Below, one piece after another: positions 1-6,218 of a stretch of 6,218 bases of DNA (position 1 is the stretch's first letter; every line of letters begins with the position of its first letter). The stretch is from Bacteroidales bacterium UBA3824 (GTDB taxonomy: Bacteria; Bacteroidota; Bacteroidia; Bacteroidales; UBA3824): NCBI GenBank assembly GCA_002393195.1, contig DGIK01000189.1:1-6218 (forward strand). The letters are read 5' to 3'. The notes beneath the pieces were generated by a model, which saw only the letters and a program-made list of their open reading frames with translations, was not told where the DNA came from and made no database searches. The position numbers were made by a program, and so were the translations under genes.

Positions 1-87
1 AAAGGCGAAATCAACTTTTCACTTGACGAAATATGTGAATTGGAAAACGCATTGAATATTGCCATTTTACAATACGAGTTTGCATAA
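1..87 (+). CDS. C-terminal end of an unidentified upstream gene (5' partial)
   Basis: Frame 1 is open from the first base to a TAA at 85-87 and encodes 28 residues ending ILQYEFA. The stop lies only 7 bases before the pflA ATG, so the two genes are probably cotranscribed; no promoter is visible between them. The tail is acidic, probably helical, and Leu/Ile-rich. It does not resemble the C-terminus of pyruvate formate-lyase, the expected neighbour of an activase gene. I do not recognise the family. That this is real coding sequence rests on the open frame and the tight spacing only, because 28 codons are too few for a strong compositional argument. Confidence 0.55.
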   Translation, partial: KGEINFSLDEICELENALNIAILQYEFA

Positions 88-94
88 ATTTACT

Positions 95-799
95 ATGACA
101 GGCAGAATCCACTCCCTTGAATCTTTCGGCACGGTTGACGGGCCGGGAATACGGTTTGTAGTCTTCTTGCAAGGCTGCCCGATGCGGTGTATGTTTTGTC
201 ATAATCCTGATACGTGGGATGTCAACGCGCCCGTGCAGTACGAAATGTCGCCCGACGAACTCTACGACGAGGTGAAAAAATACAAGAACTACATCAAAAA
301 AGGCGGCGTAACAGTCTCCGGCGGCGAACCGTTGATGCAGGCGGAGTTTGTGGCGGAATTTTTCAAGATTTGCCAACAAAACGGCATACATACAGCCCTC
401 GACACATCGGGCGTCATCTTCAACGACAAAGCACGCAAAGTGTTGGAATTCACTGATTTGGTGTTGTTGGATATAAAAACAACCGACGACACTTTACATA
501 AAACATACACCGGCTGCACCCGCGACAACAACCACAAATTTTTGGAATATTTGCAGCAAATTGGCAAACCCACTTGGATTAGGCACGTTGTAGTACCAGG
601 CTACACTTACGACGACCGCCGACTAAAAGCCGTTGCTGATTACCTTTCGCAATATTCTGTAATACAACGCATTGAACTATTGCCCTACCACACAATGGGT
701 CGCTTCAAATACGAAAATCTCGGCATCAAATACCCATTGGAAGGCGTCAAAGATTTGACGGACGAGGAATTGAAGCACGCCCAAACGTTTTTCAACTAA
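95..799 (+). CDS. pflA: Pyruvate formate-lyase activating enzyme (radical SAM)
   Basis: This is a 234-residue cytosolic radical SAM enzyme. By family knowledge it uses a [4Fe-4S] cluster and S-adenosylmethionine to place the glycyl radical on pyruvate formate-lyase, enabling anaerobic cleavage of pyruvate to acetyl-CoA and formate. The N-terminus carries the activase signature ESFGTVDGPG (residues 9-18). The CX3CX2C cluster motif follows at Cys28, Cys32 and Cys35, inside GCPMRCMFCHNPDTWD, which is very close to the PflA consensus. The SAM-binding GGEP motif is at 76-79. Length is close to that of E. coli PflA. I chose the ATG at 95 because the frame extends upstream only to a TTG at 59, inside the preceding gene, and family members begin a few residues before the GRIHS-type motif. 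No pflB is visible; the upstream tail is not PFL-like. The 3' end overlaps the convergent gene by 8 bases. An activase for another glycyl radical enzyme is possible, but the short form without an inserted ferredoxin domain favours PflA. Confidence 0.93.
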   Translation: MTGRIHSLESFGTVDGPGIRFVVFLQGCPMRCMFCHNPDTWDVNAPVQYEMSPDELYDEVKKYKNYIKKGGVTVSGGEPLMQAEFVAEFFKICQQNGIHTALDTSGVIFNDKARKVLEFTDLVLLDIKTTDDTLHKTYTGCTRDNNHKFLEYLQQIGKPTWIRHVVVPGYTYDDRRLKAVADYLSQYSVIQRIELLPYHTMGRFKYENLGIKYPLEGVKDLTDEELKHAQTFFN

Positions 800-1124
800 A
801 TTCCTCCGCCACCCGTACTGCCGTGCCGTTGCAAGCAACCATAATCATACTATTTTTGGGGCCAATCGTGCCAAAATCGAAATTGATGCCAATGACGGCA
901 TTTGCGCCGAGAGATTCGGCACGTTTGCACATTTCGGCGATGGCGTCCTCCTTGCCTTCACGGACTACCTTTTCGTAAGAGCCGGAGCGTCCGCCGATAA
1001 AATCACGGATTTTGGCAAAAAAATCCTTGAAAGCATTTGCGCCGATGATTACCTCGCCGCTCACGATGCCAAGATATTCCACAATCCTCGCATCAGAAAT
1101 ATTGTTGGTGGTAGTTACAATCAT
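792..1124 (-). CDS. YbjQ/UPF0145 family protein (putative heavy-metal-binding domain)
   Basis: This is a 110-residue protein of the YbjQ (UPF0145, DUF74) family, whose members form small cytosolic oligomers. The 'heavy-metal-binding' name comes from structural annotation; the biochemical role is not established. Family hallmarks visible are the N-terminal MIVTTTNNI strand, the GEVIIGANAFKDFFAKIRD block (residues 23-41), a glycine-rich GGRSGSYE turn (44-51), and the GANAVIGINFDF segment (73-84). A final strand (NSMIMVACNGTAV) contains Cys98. The start is set at the ATG at 1124-1122. The frame could begin at 1205, but that lies upstream of the predicted promoter (1151-1182), and family proteins are about 105-110 residues long. 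The gene is monocistronic, divergent from dapL and convergent with pflA. Its stop codon (792-794) lies within the last codons of pflA. Confidence 0.9.
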   Translation of the reverse strand: MIVTTTNNISDARIVEYLGIVSGEVIIGANAFKDFFAKIRDFIGGRSGSYEKVVREGKEDAIAEMCKRAESLGANAVIGINFDFGTIGPKNSMIMVACNGTAVRVAEEFS

Positions 1125-1150
1125 AATATTTTTAAGTTTAATGTCCGAAA

Positions 1151-1182
1151 CAAAAATAATCCATTTGCCCGAAACATACAAA
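1151..1182 (-). promoter_or_regulatory. Bacteroidota-type promoter of the ybjQ-like gene
   Basis: Read on the minus strand, TTTG (1182-1179) is followed after exactly 20 bases by TATTTTTG (1158-1151). This matches the Bacteroides -33/-7 consensus TTTG and TAnnTTTG. Transcription would begin near 1145, leaving a leader of about 20 bases before the ATG at 1124. That placement supports the short start of the gene. Confidence 0.7.
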
Positions 1183-1249
1183 ATTTTTTCCATCACCTTG
1201 CGCATTTACGTATTTGCCATAAGTTTTTCACTAAAACAACGCCATCACG

Positions 1250-1281
1250 TTTGGCGGAAAAAATTGCACGACCTACCTTTG
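1250..1281 (+). promoter_or_regulatory. Bacteroidota-type promoter of dapL
   Basis: TTTG (1250-1253), a 20-base spacer and TACCTTTG (1274-1281) fit the -33/-7 consensus of Bacteroidota with no mismatch. The expected start site is near 1287, about 20 bases before the dapL ATG at 1307. It points away from the ybjQ-like promoter; the two -33 elements are 67 bases apart (1183-1249). Confidence 0.72.
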
Positions 1282-1306
1282 TGCCGCAATACAAAAAACA
1301 TCACAA

Positions 1307-2521
1307 ATGGTACATATCAACGAAAATTTTGCAAAACTTCCTGCGGGCTACCTGTTTACCGAAATAGGACGCAGAGTATCTGAATATCAGCGTCTTAATC
1401 CCGACGCACAAATCATCCGCATGGGCATTGGCGACGTTACATTGCCGCTGCCAAAAGCCTGCATCGAGGCAATGCACAACGCCGTGGACGAAATGGCGGC
1501 ATCCGAAACATTCCGTGGCTACGGTCCCGAACAAGGCTACGAATTTCTTCAACAGAAAATCAGCAAATACGACTACAAGCCGTATGGAGTTGACATCGCC
1601 ACAGACGAGATTTTTGTGAGCGACGGCGCAAAATCCGACACCGGCAATATTGGCGACATCCTCGGCATCAACAACAAAATAGCCGTCACAGACCCCGTAT
1701 ATCCGGTCTATGTGGATACAAACGTGATGGCGGGTCGCGCCGGACATTTGCAGGCAGACGGCTGTTGGTCAAACATTGTCTATATGCCCGTCAATGCCGA
1801 AAATAATTTTGTGCCGGAGTTGCCAAAAGAGGACGTTTCGGTGATTTATCTATGCTTTCCCAACAATCCCACGGGCACCACGCTCACCCGCTCGCAACTG
1901 AAAGTTTGGGTGGATTATGCGTTGGAATACAAGGCGTTGATACTATTTGACGCAGCATACGAGGCGTTCATTACGGAGGCTGATGTGCCACATTCCATCT
2001 ACGAAATCGACGGCGCAAAGAAAGTGGCAATCGAATTTCGCAGTTATTCCAAGACGGCGGGATTCACCGGCACGAGGTGTTCATATACCGTAGTGCCCAA
2101 AGAATGTGTGGCTTACGACAATAGCGGCAAGGCGTATGCGCTCAACAATTTTTGGCGTCGTCGTCAATGCACCAAATTCAACGGCACGCCTTACATCGTG
2201 CAGCGCGGCGCGGAAGCCATCTACACCGAGGAAGGTAGGCATCAGGTAAAGGCAATCGTCAATTATTATCTCCATAACGCACAAATCATTCGCAACTCAC
2301 TATCAGCCAAAGGTTTTGCCGTATATGGCGGCGTAAATTCGCCCTACGTTTGGGTGAAGACTGGCGGCACGGATTCTTGGAAATTTTTTGATTATCTTCT
2401 CCACGAAAAACACATTGTAACCACCCCCGGCGTCGGTTTTGGACCTTCGGGCGAGGGCTACGTCCGCTTGACAGCTTTCAACACGTTGGAAAAGACGCAG
2501 GAGGCAATGGCGAGAATTTAA
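1307..2521 (+). CDS. dapL: LL-diaminopimelate aminotransferase
   Basis: This 404-residue enzyme is a fold-type I PLP-dependent aminotransferase. By family knowledge it converts tetrahydrodipicolinate to LL-diaminopimelate in one step with glutamate as amino donor, bypassing the succinylated or acetylated DapD/DapC/DapE route to lysine and peptidoglycan. The sequence matches DapL along its length: the N-terminal [19 protein letters not shown] block, [10 protein letters not shown] (residues 40-49), [10 protein letters not shown] (69-78), SDGAKSD (105-111), FPNNPTG (184-190, with the cofactor-contacting Asn187) and DAAYEAF (215-221, with Asp215 and Tyr218). The PLP lysine is Lys249 in [12 protein letters not shown], followed by Arg257. 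Length is near the usual 408-411. The ATG at 1307 gives the typical N-terminus and follows a good promoter. No other lysine gene is in the window, so the gene appears to stand alone. The 3' end is followed closely by the next promoter, with no clear hairpin terminator. Confidence 0.96.
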   Translation: MVHINENFAKLPAGYLFTEIGRRVSEYQRLNPDAQIIRMGIGDVTLPLPKACIEAMHNAVDEMAASETFRGYGPEQGYEFLQQKISKYDYKPYGVDIATDEIFVSDGAKSDTGNIGDILGINNKIAVTDPVYPVYVDTNVMAGRAGHLQADGCWSNIVYMPVNAENNFVPELPKEDVSVIYLCFPNNPTGTTLTRSQLKVWVDYALEYKALILFDAAYEAFITEADVPHSIYEIDGAKKVAIEFRSYSKTAGFTGTRCSYTVVPKECVAYDNSGKAYALNNFWRRRQCTKFNGTPYIVQRGAEAIYTEEGRHQVKAIVNYYLHNAQIIRNSLSAKGFAVYGGVNSPYVWVKTGGTDSWKFFDYLLHEKHIVTTPGVGFGPSGEGYVRLTAFNTLEKTQEAMARI

Positions 2522-2532
2522 CGAAAAAAAAA

Positions 2533-2564
2533 TTTGCGGCATTAACGACAATATATTATTTTTG
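2533..2564 (+). promoter_or_regulatory. Bacteroidota-type promoter of the envelope gene cluster
   Basis: TTTG (2533-2536), exactly 20 bases, then TATTTTTG (2557-2564) match the -33/-7 consensus. The expected start is near 2570, giving a leader of about 22 bases before the ATG at 2593. This rules against a TTG start at 2569. It is the only convincing promoter before the four downstream envelope genes. Confidence 0.72.
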
Positions 2565-2570
2565 CGCATT
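2533..2570 (+). repeat. Short imperfect direct repeat over the -33 and -7 elements
   Basis: TTTGCGGCATT (2533-2543) recurs as TTTGCGCATT (2561-2570), one base shorter, with starts 28 bases apart. The copies coincide with the -33 TTTG and the end of the -7 element. Shared TTTG is required by the promoter; the extra GCG(G)CATT match is not. It could be a regulator site or chance. Confidence 0.3.
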
Positions 2571-2592
2571 GAAACCCCAAAAGAATTTTGAT

Positions 2593-3387
2593 ATGAAAAT
2601 TACCAAAATGATACTCGCCGCAATGCTTGCAATTGGCTCGTTTGCGGCAAGCGCGCAAAATACCGACGACGATGATTTGTTGGAGTTTGAAAAAGAAGCC
2701 GCCAACAACGACAACGGATTCCATTTCTCCACCGAGTTTGCCACACGCGATGTCTGGCGCGGCGGATTTGTGAGTAGCGCGGCTTTTGAGCCTGAGCTCT
2801 CATACTCCATTGGCGGACTTTCGATAGGCACCTTGGCGGCATGTCCGCTCAATTCGAGCAACGACCACTACAACGAACTCGATTTCTATATTGAATACGC
2901 CTTTGACTTCGGCATGTCGCTGATGCTCACCGACTATTGTTGGAACAACGCCAACGACAAGTTTGAGTATTTTGGCAAGTACAAGGACAACCACCTCCTC
3001 GAGGCGACGCTCGGGTACGACCTCGGCGCAGTGTGCGACAATGTGCCGCTGTCATTCAATGCCAACACCATAGTAGCTGGCGCCAACCGCAAGGAAAACG
3101 ACGACCAGGCCTTCTCTACATATATGGAACTCGTATATGCACCGTCGCTCAAAAATATAGACCTCAGCCTGACATTCGGCGTGGCTGCGGAACCCGAAGA
3201 TGCGGCAATGTACTCGATGAAGGGCGGCTTCAACATCGTCAACATTGACCTTGGACTGAGCCACGACTTCAAAATCAAAAATGTAGCTACGCTCACCGTC
3301 AAGACCGACCTCATCTGCAATCCCTCAGGCCTCAACGACGACCGTGGCGACGCTTACGCCATCGGAGGAATTGTAATTTCATTTTAA
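2593..3387 (+). CDS. Outer-membrane beta-barrel protein, unknown function
   Basis: This 264-residue exported protein has a signal peptide with Lys at 2 and 5, a hydrophobic core at 6-19 and an ASA-Q cleavage site after residue 21. A short acidic linker (DDDDLLEFEKEA) follows. The mature part shows alternating amphipathic strands typical of an outer-membrane barrel: FHFSTEFATRDVWRGGF, PELSYSIGGLSIGTLA, ELDFYIEYAFDFGMSL, HLLEATLGYDLG, FNANTIVAGANRKEN, AFSTYMELVYAP, and a final strand ending ISF with terminal Phe, as barrel-assembly signals usually do. The ATRDVWRG stretch recalls small putative porins of the TorF/Gcw_chp type, but I cannot assign a subfamily. The ATG at 2593 is chosen because it begins the signal peptide and follows the promoter; the frame upstream reaches only a TTG at 2569. 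It is the first gene of a probable four-gene operon, 7 bases from the next start. Ligand unknown. Confidence 0.75.
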   Translation: MKITKMILAAMLAIGSFAASAQNTDDDDLLEFEKEAANNDNGFHFSTEFATRDVWRGGFVSSAAFEPELSYSIGGLSIGTLAACPLNSSNDHYNELDFYIEYAFDFGMSLMLTDYCWNNANDKFEYFGKYKDNHLLEATLGYDLGAVCDNVPLSFNANTIVAGANRKENDDQAFSTYMELVYAPSLKNIDLSLTFGVAAEPEDAAMYSMKGGFNIVNIDLGLSHDFKIKNVATLTVKTDLICNPSGLNDDRGDAYAIGGIVISF

Positions 3388-3394
3388 ATAGCCA

Positions 3395-3703
3395 ATGAAA
3401 CTCCGCTCCACACATATCAAACTCATCACAGCGTTGCTGTTTTTGGCGATGACGCTCATTGCGCCGGTCGCCCAAAACTGCCACGTCGCCTATCACGTTG
3501 ACAATATGGATATTGCGGGCGATACTGTGAGCGAGGCTTGTGCGCTGTGTAGTTTGGAATTTCCGGCATTTGAGGATTGCAACAGCAATCCAGTCATCAG
3601 CACAGTGGAGCGCAAGGCGTGCGTATATGTGCCGTCGATAGTAGGAAATCTCTGTAACAACCCGATAAAATCGTTAGTAATCCGGGGTCCGCCCGAAGCA
3701 TAG
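3395..3703 (+). CDS. Small exported six-cysteine protein with CXXC motif, unknown function
   Basis: This is a 102-residue protein of unrecognised family. Residues 1-26 form a likely signal peptide: basic start (Lys2, Arg4, Lys9), hydrophobic core 10-23, cleavage probable after PVA at 24-26. The predicted mature part has about 76 residues and six cysteines (29, 49, 52, 62, 76, 87), including a C49-A-L-C52 pair, plus His30 and His34. It ends in IRGPPEA. The cysteines could form disulfides in the periplasm or bind a metal; nothing in the sequence decides between them. Its ATG is 7 bases after the barrel gene stop, and the receptor ATG is 61 bases after its own stop, so it probably belongs to the same operon. 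From memory, Bacteroidota often encode small Cys-rich exported proteins with a Pro-rich C-terminus just before TonB-dependent receptors, which suggests a role tied to the receptor. A single retained hydrophobic anchor instead of cleavage is possible. Confidence 0.7.
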   Translation: MKLRSTHIKLITALLFLAMTLIAPVAQNCHVAYHVDNMDIAGDTVSEACALCSLEFPAFEDCNSNPVISTVERKACVYVPSIVGNLCNNPIKSLVIRGPPEA

Positions 3704-3764
3704 CATCTTTTTTACCCTTTTATTTATAGATTTCTACATAATTTTTTAACATCCTATATCACAG

Positions 3765-5936
3765 ATGCTTGCAAAGGCGTATGCTACTGCATTGTGTATA
3801 TGTGTGTGTATGGGCGTGTACGCGCAAGACGTGGAGCACGACGCTATCACCATACAAGACAATGCCACAAGACGCAAACTCCTGACTACCAAGTCGGTAG
3901 AGAGTGTTGACAATGAGTTTATAATGGGCAATTTGGGCGGCAGCCTCAGCGAAAGCCTCGAAAAAATCCCCGGACTTTCGTCCATCACGATAGGTTCGTC
4001 GCAGGGCAAACCTGTCGTCAGAGGACTTGGTTTTCAGCGAGTAGCCGTCATCGAAGACAACATCCGACACGAATCCCAACAATGGGGCAGCGACCACGGT
4101 CTCGAAGTGGATCAATATTCCGTACTCGAAGCCGAGGTTATCAAAGGCCCTGCGTCGTTGGAATACGGTTCGGATGCCGTGGGTGGCGTGTTGCGGCTCA
4201 ATACCCAAAAAATCCCACCAAAACACACCCTCAAAGGCTGCGTAAATATGACCGCCAAAAGTAGCAACGGATTTTTTGGCGGTTCGGCGGACGTGGAGGG
4301 GCGCAAGGAGAAGTTTTTCTTTTCCGTAAGGGCTACTGCACAAGATTACGCCGATTACAAAGTACCAACCGACTACATCAGCATCTATTCTTATAGGGTG
4401 AAACTGAAAGACCACCGTCTCAGGAACACTGCCGGGGCTGAGCGCGACTTTGCCGTGTCGGCGGGCGTTGTTGGCAACAACTATAAACTCCGCGCAAGCA
4501 TCTCAAACGTCAATTCGGAGGGCGGGATGTTTGCCAACGCGCACGGCCTCGAACCGCGCCGCGTCAACGAAGCCGCCCACGACCGCAACATCCGCGACAT
4601 TCTTTCGCCGTCTTACAGCGTCAACCACTTGAAAACCGCGCTGCAATTGGACCATTGGACTGCATCGGCGACTTTCACCATAAACGCCGCCTATCAGCAC
4701 AACCACCGCGAAGAATTGAGCGAATACGTAAGCCACGGCTATATGCCAACGCATTGTCCCGAAACGTTGCAAAATCCTGATACAGAATATCTTTACGACA
4801 AAGATGTGCTGTCGCTCAACGCCGTTGCCACCGTTCCCGTAAAGGAAATATTACTCAAAAGCGGCATCAGCGGCGAATATCAGCGCAACGAAATCGGCGG
4901 AAGATGTTTTATAATTCCGGGGTTCAGGAGTATGACGGCGGGGGCTTTCTCGTCGTTGGAATACAGGATTTTGGGCGGCACGGTCTTGCAGGCGGGTGTT
5001 CGTTATGATGTTGGCAACATCAAGACAGACAGATACTTGGATTGGTTTGCCACGGAAGGCGAATACGTAACGAGGGCGGAAGATTTGGACAGGAATTTTG
5101 GCGATTTTACATTTGGCTGCGGCGTAAGCACACGCCACGGCAAGATGAATTACAAACTCATCCTCGCCAAAGGTTTCCGTATGCCAATCGCCAAGGAACT
5201 CGCCGCCAATGGTGTCAATTATCATAATTTTAGTTATGAAATTGGCAATCCAAACCTCAAAAGCGAAACCTCGTATCAGGCTGATTTTCAGTTAGATTAC
5301 TTGTCGAGAATGTTTACGGTGTCGATGTCGCCGTTTGTGGGATATTTTGGCAATTACATATTCCTAAACCCCACGCCGCGCTTCGACCGTCTGTACGGCA
5401 ACGGCAATCAAATCTACAATTATACGCAGTGTCGAGTTTTGAGGTACGGAGGCGAGATGGAGGCGCGTTTTGTAGCCGACAATAGGTTTGCGCCCTTCCA
5501 CCACACCAAAATCGAAGTGGTCCTGAGCGGCGAGTTTGTGAAATCGCGGCAGTTGGACGGCGAGAAGGAAGGCTACTCGCTGCCCTTCGCCCCGCCCGCA
5601 ACAATCGGAATGGAAACCGTCTTCACATACCGCCTCAAAGGCGACAAAGACAAGCCAAGCAAATGTGTTTTTCAGGAATTTTATATAGGAATCGACACGA
5701 AAAAAGCCGCAAAAGTTACCGACATCGTGCCGCCCGAAAACCCAACAGACGGATATTTCGTGGCGGAATTTTCGGCAGGCTGTTCGGCGGTGGTTTTCGG
5801 CAAGGAAGTTTCGTTGTCATCGAGGGTAAAAAATTTGTTCAACACGGTTTACTTCGACCACACGAGTTATTACAGGCTCATCAACGTACCGGGTCAGGGG
5901 CGTTGCGTGATAATTAGTCTGACCGCAAAATTCTAA
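3765..5936 (+). CDS. TonB-dependent outer-membrane receptor, possibly for a metal or metal complex
   Basis: This 723-residue protein is an energised outer-membrane transporter with plug and 22-strand-barrel architecture by family knowledge. A signal peptide (1-20, VYA-Q, with three Cys in its hydrophobic core) precedes a short linker with a possible TonB box around DAITIQ (26-31). The plug spans roughly 37-150. It includes SLSESLEKIPGLSS (60-73), a PVVRGLGFQRVAVIEDNIR block (83-101), QQWGSDHGLEVDQYSV (105-120) and the strongly diagnostic VIKGPASLEYGSDAVGGVLRL (125-145). The rest is barrel, with an RGFRMPIAKELAANG-like segment typical of late strands and a C-terminal Phe. It lacks the N-terminal carboxypeptidase-like domain common in Bacteroidota receptors and is shorter than SusC, so it is not SusC-like. 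The HGLEVDQ-type plug occurs in receptors I associate with metal or cofactor uptake; a His/Cys cluster at 312-331 fits this but does not prove it. The His-rich lipoprotein starts 23 bases downstream. Confidence 0.93.
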   Translation: MLAKAYATALCICVCMGVYAQDVEHDAITIQDNATRRKLLTTKSVESVDNEFIMGNLGGSLSESLEKIPGLSSITIGSSQGKPVVRGLGFQRVAVIEDNIRHESQQWGSDHGLEVDQYSVLEAEVIKGPASLEYGSDAVGGVLRLNTQKIPPKHTLKGCVNMTAKSSNGFFGGSADVEGRKEKFFFSVRATAQDYADYKVPTDYISIYSYRVKLKDHRLRNTAGAERDFAVSAGVVGNNYKLRASISNVNSEGGMFANAHGLEPRRVNEAAHDRNIRDILSPSYSVNHLKTALQLDHWTASATFTINAAYQHNHREELSEYVSHGYMPTHCPETLQNPDTEYLYDKDVLSLNAVATVPVKEILLKSGISGEYQRNEIGGRCFIIPGFRSMTAGAFSSLEYRILGGTVLQAGVRYDVGNIKTDRYLDWFATEGEYVTRAEDLDRNFGDFTFGCGVSTRHGKMNYKLILAKGFRMPIAKELAANGVNYHNFSYEIGNPNLKSETSYQADFQLDYLSRMFTVSMSPFVGYFGNYIFLNPTPRFDRLYGNGNQIYNYTQCRVLRYGGEMEARFVADNRFAPFHHTKIEVVLSGEFVKSRQLDGEKEGYSLPFAPPATIGMETVFTYRLKGDKDKPSKCVFQEFYIGIDTKKAAKVTDIVPPENPTDGYFVAEFSAGCSAVVFGKEVSLSSRVKNLFNTVYFDHTSYYRLINVPGQGRCVIISLTAKF

Positions 5937-5959
5937 TCAATTTAATCATTAAAAACAAA

Positions 5960-6218
5960 ATGAAAAAGTTACTGACAATCATCGCGTCGGCATTAATTAT
6001 GTCGGCAATCACATCCTGCGACAATGACGACGACAAGACCATCGACACCGAAAAACCGCAAATCAACGCATCAATCGACGGTGCATCGCCCGCAAACGCC
6101 GCCACATTCTACTTCGGCGAGGATATTCCCGTGAAGTTGCTCCTCACTGACAATGAGGAACTTGGCTCGTTCAGCGTCAACATCCACAACAACTTCGACC
6201 ACCACTCTCACTCCACCG
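5960..6218 (+). CDS. Lipoprotein resembling DUF4625 proteins, His-rich (3' partial)
   Basis: The frame opens at ATG 5960 and runs off the window after 86 codons. Residues 1-19 are a lipoprotein signal peptide (KK start, hydrophobic core) with a lipobox reading ITSC; Cys20 would be the lipidated residue. It is followed by Asp-rich DNDDDK (21-26), a composition common for Bacteroidota lipoproteins and possibly relevant to surface export. The mature part (EKPQI at 31-35, FGEDIPVKLLLTDNEELGSFSVNIHNNFDHHSH at 52-84) resembles the start of DUF4625 lipoproteins: a beta-sandwich-like pattern followed by an IHNNFD-H motif. His76, 81, 82 and 84 form a cluster that could bind metal. Its 23-base distance from the receptor suggests co-transcription and a partner role at the cell surface, perhaps ligand capture. 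The C-terminal part is outside the window. The family call is from memory of the motif. Confidence 0.8.
   Translation, partial: MKKLLTIIASALIMSAITSCDNDDDKTIDTEKPQINASIDGASPANAATFYFGEDIPVKLLLTDNEELGSFSVNIHNNFDHHSHST

Noticed and set aside
59..94. Longer pflA reading frame starting with TTG at 59
   Set aside because: It overlaps the preceding gene, adds 12 residues unlike the family N-terminus, and ATG 95 gives the expected start.
11..391. 126-residue open frame on the minus strand over the start of pflA
   Set aside because: No recognisable family, fully antisense to pflA and the upstream tail; best explained as a shadow frame.
1125..1205. Longer 137-residue version of the ybjQ-like protein from 1205
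   Set aside because: The extra 27 residues cross the predicted promoter and are absent from the family; ATG 1124 yields the standard MIVTT start.
1190..1248. CCATCAC repeated at 1190-1196 and 1242-1248 in the divergent spacer
   Set aside because: Seven bases, 52 apart, not symmetric about the two promoters; easily chance.
3683..3713. Possible terminator between the CXXC gene and the receptor (stem CGGG/CCCG, later T6 run)
   Set aside because: The stem has only 4 base pairs, lies within coding sequence, and the T run starts 12 bases after it, so it is unlikely to terminate.
3704..3764. Separate promoter directly before the receptor
   Set aside because: The 61 bases are A/T-rich but hold no TAnnTTTG element with a -33 TTTG; nothing supportable was found.
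3759..4415. 218-residue open frame on the minus strand
   Set aside because: It lies opposite the receptor plug, whose motifs are clear on the plus strand; no domain is seen in the antisense product.
5914..6105. 63-residue minus-strand frame over the end of the receptor and start of the lipoprotein
   Set aside because: It is antisense to a clear lipoprotein signal peptide and shows no family features.

Overview
The window looks like chromosomal DNA of a Bacteroidota (probably Bacteroidales) species. Three intergenic promoters match the TTTG-N20-TAnnTTTG consensus of that phylum. Start codons lack Shine-Dalgarno sequences and sit in A/T-rich leaders. Gene content also fits: a DapL-type diaminopimelate aminotransferase, a TonB-dependent receptor, a Cys-anchored lipoprotein and beta-barrel proteins ending in Phe. 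I see no mobile element, tRNA, rRNA or CRISPR, and no gene-free stretch longer than about 180 bases.

Left part (1-1306). The window opens in the last 28 codons of an unidentified gene. Seven bases later comes a pyruvate formate-lyase activating enzyme (pflA, 95-799). A YbjQ/UPF0145-family gene (792-1124, minus strand) converges on pflA with an 8-base overlap of the two 3' ends. A 182-base divergent spacer follows and carries two well-formed promoters, one firing left into the ybjQ-like gene and one right into dapL.

Middle (1307-2521). dapL encodes LL-diaminopimelate aminotransferase, which makes LL-diaminopimelate in one step for lysine and peptidoglycan synthesis.

Right part (2522-6218). 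A third promoter starts what looks like a four-gene cell-envelope operon: a 264-residue outer-membrane beta-barrel protein, a 102-residue exported six-cysteine protein with a CXXC motif, a 723-residue TonB-dependent receptor, and a lipoprotein cut by the window end that resembles DUF4625 proteins and has a His-rich stretch. Gaps are 7, 61 and 23 bases, with no convincing internal promoter or terminator. My inference is an uptake locus for a metal or metal complex. The substrate is not shown by the sequence. This locus is the most interesting part of the window; the rest is ordinary metabolism.
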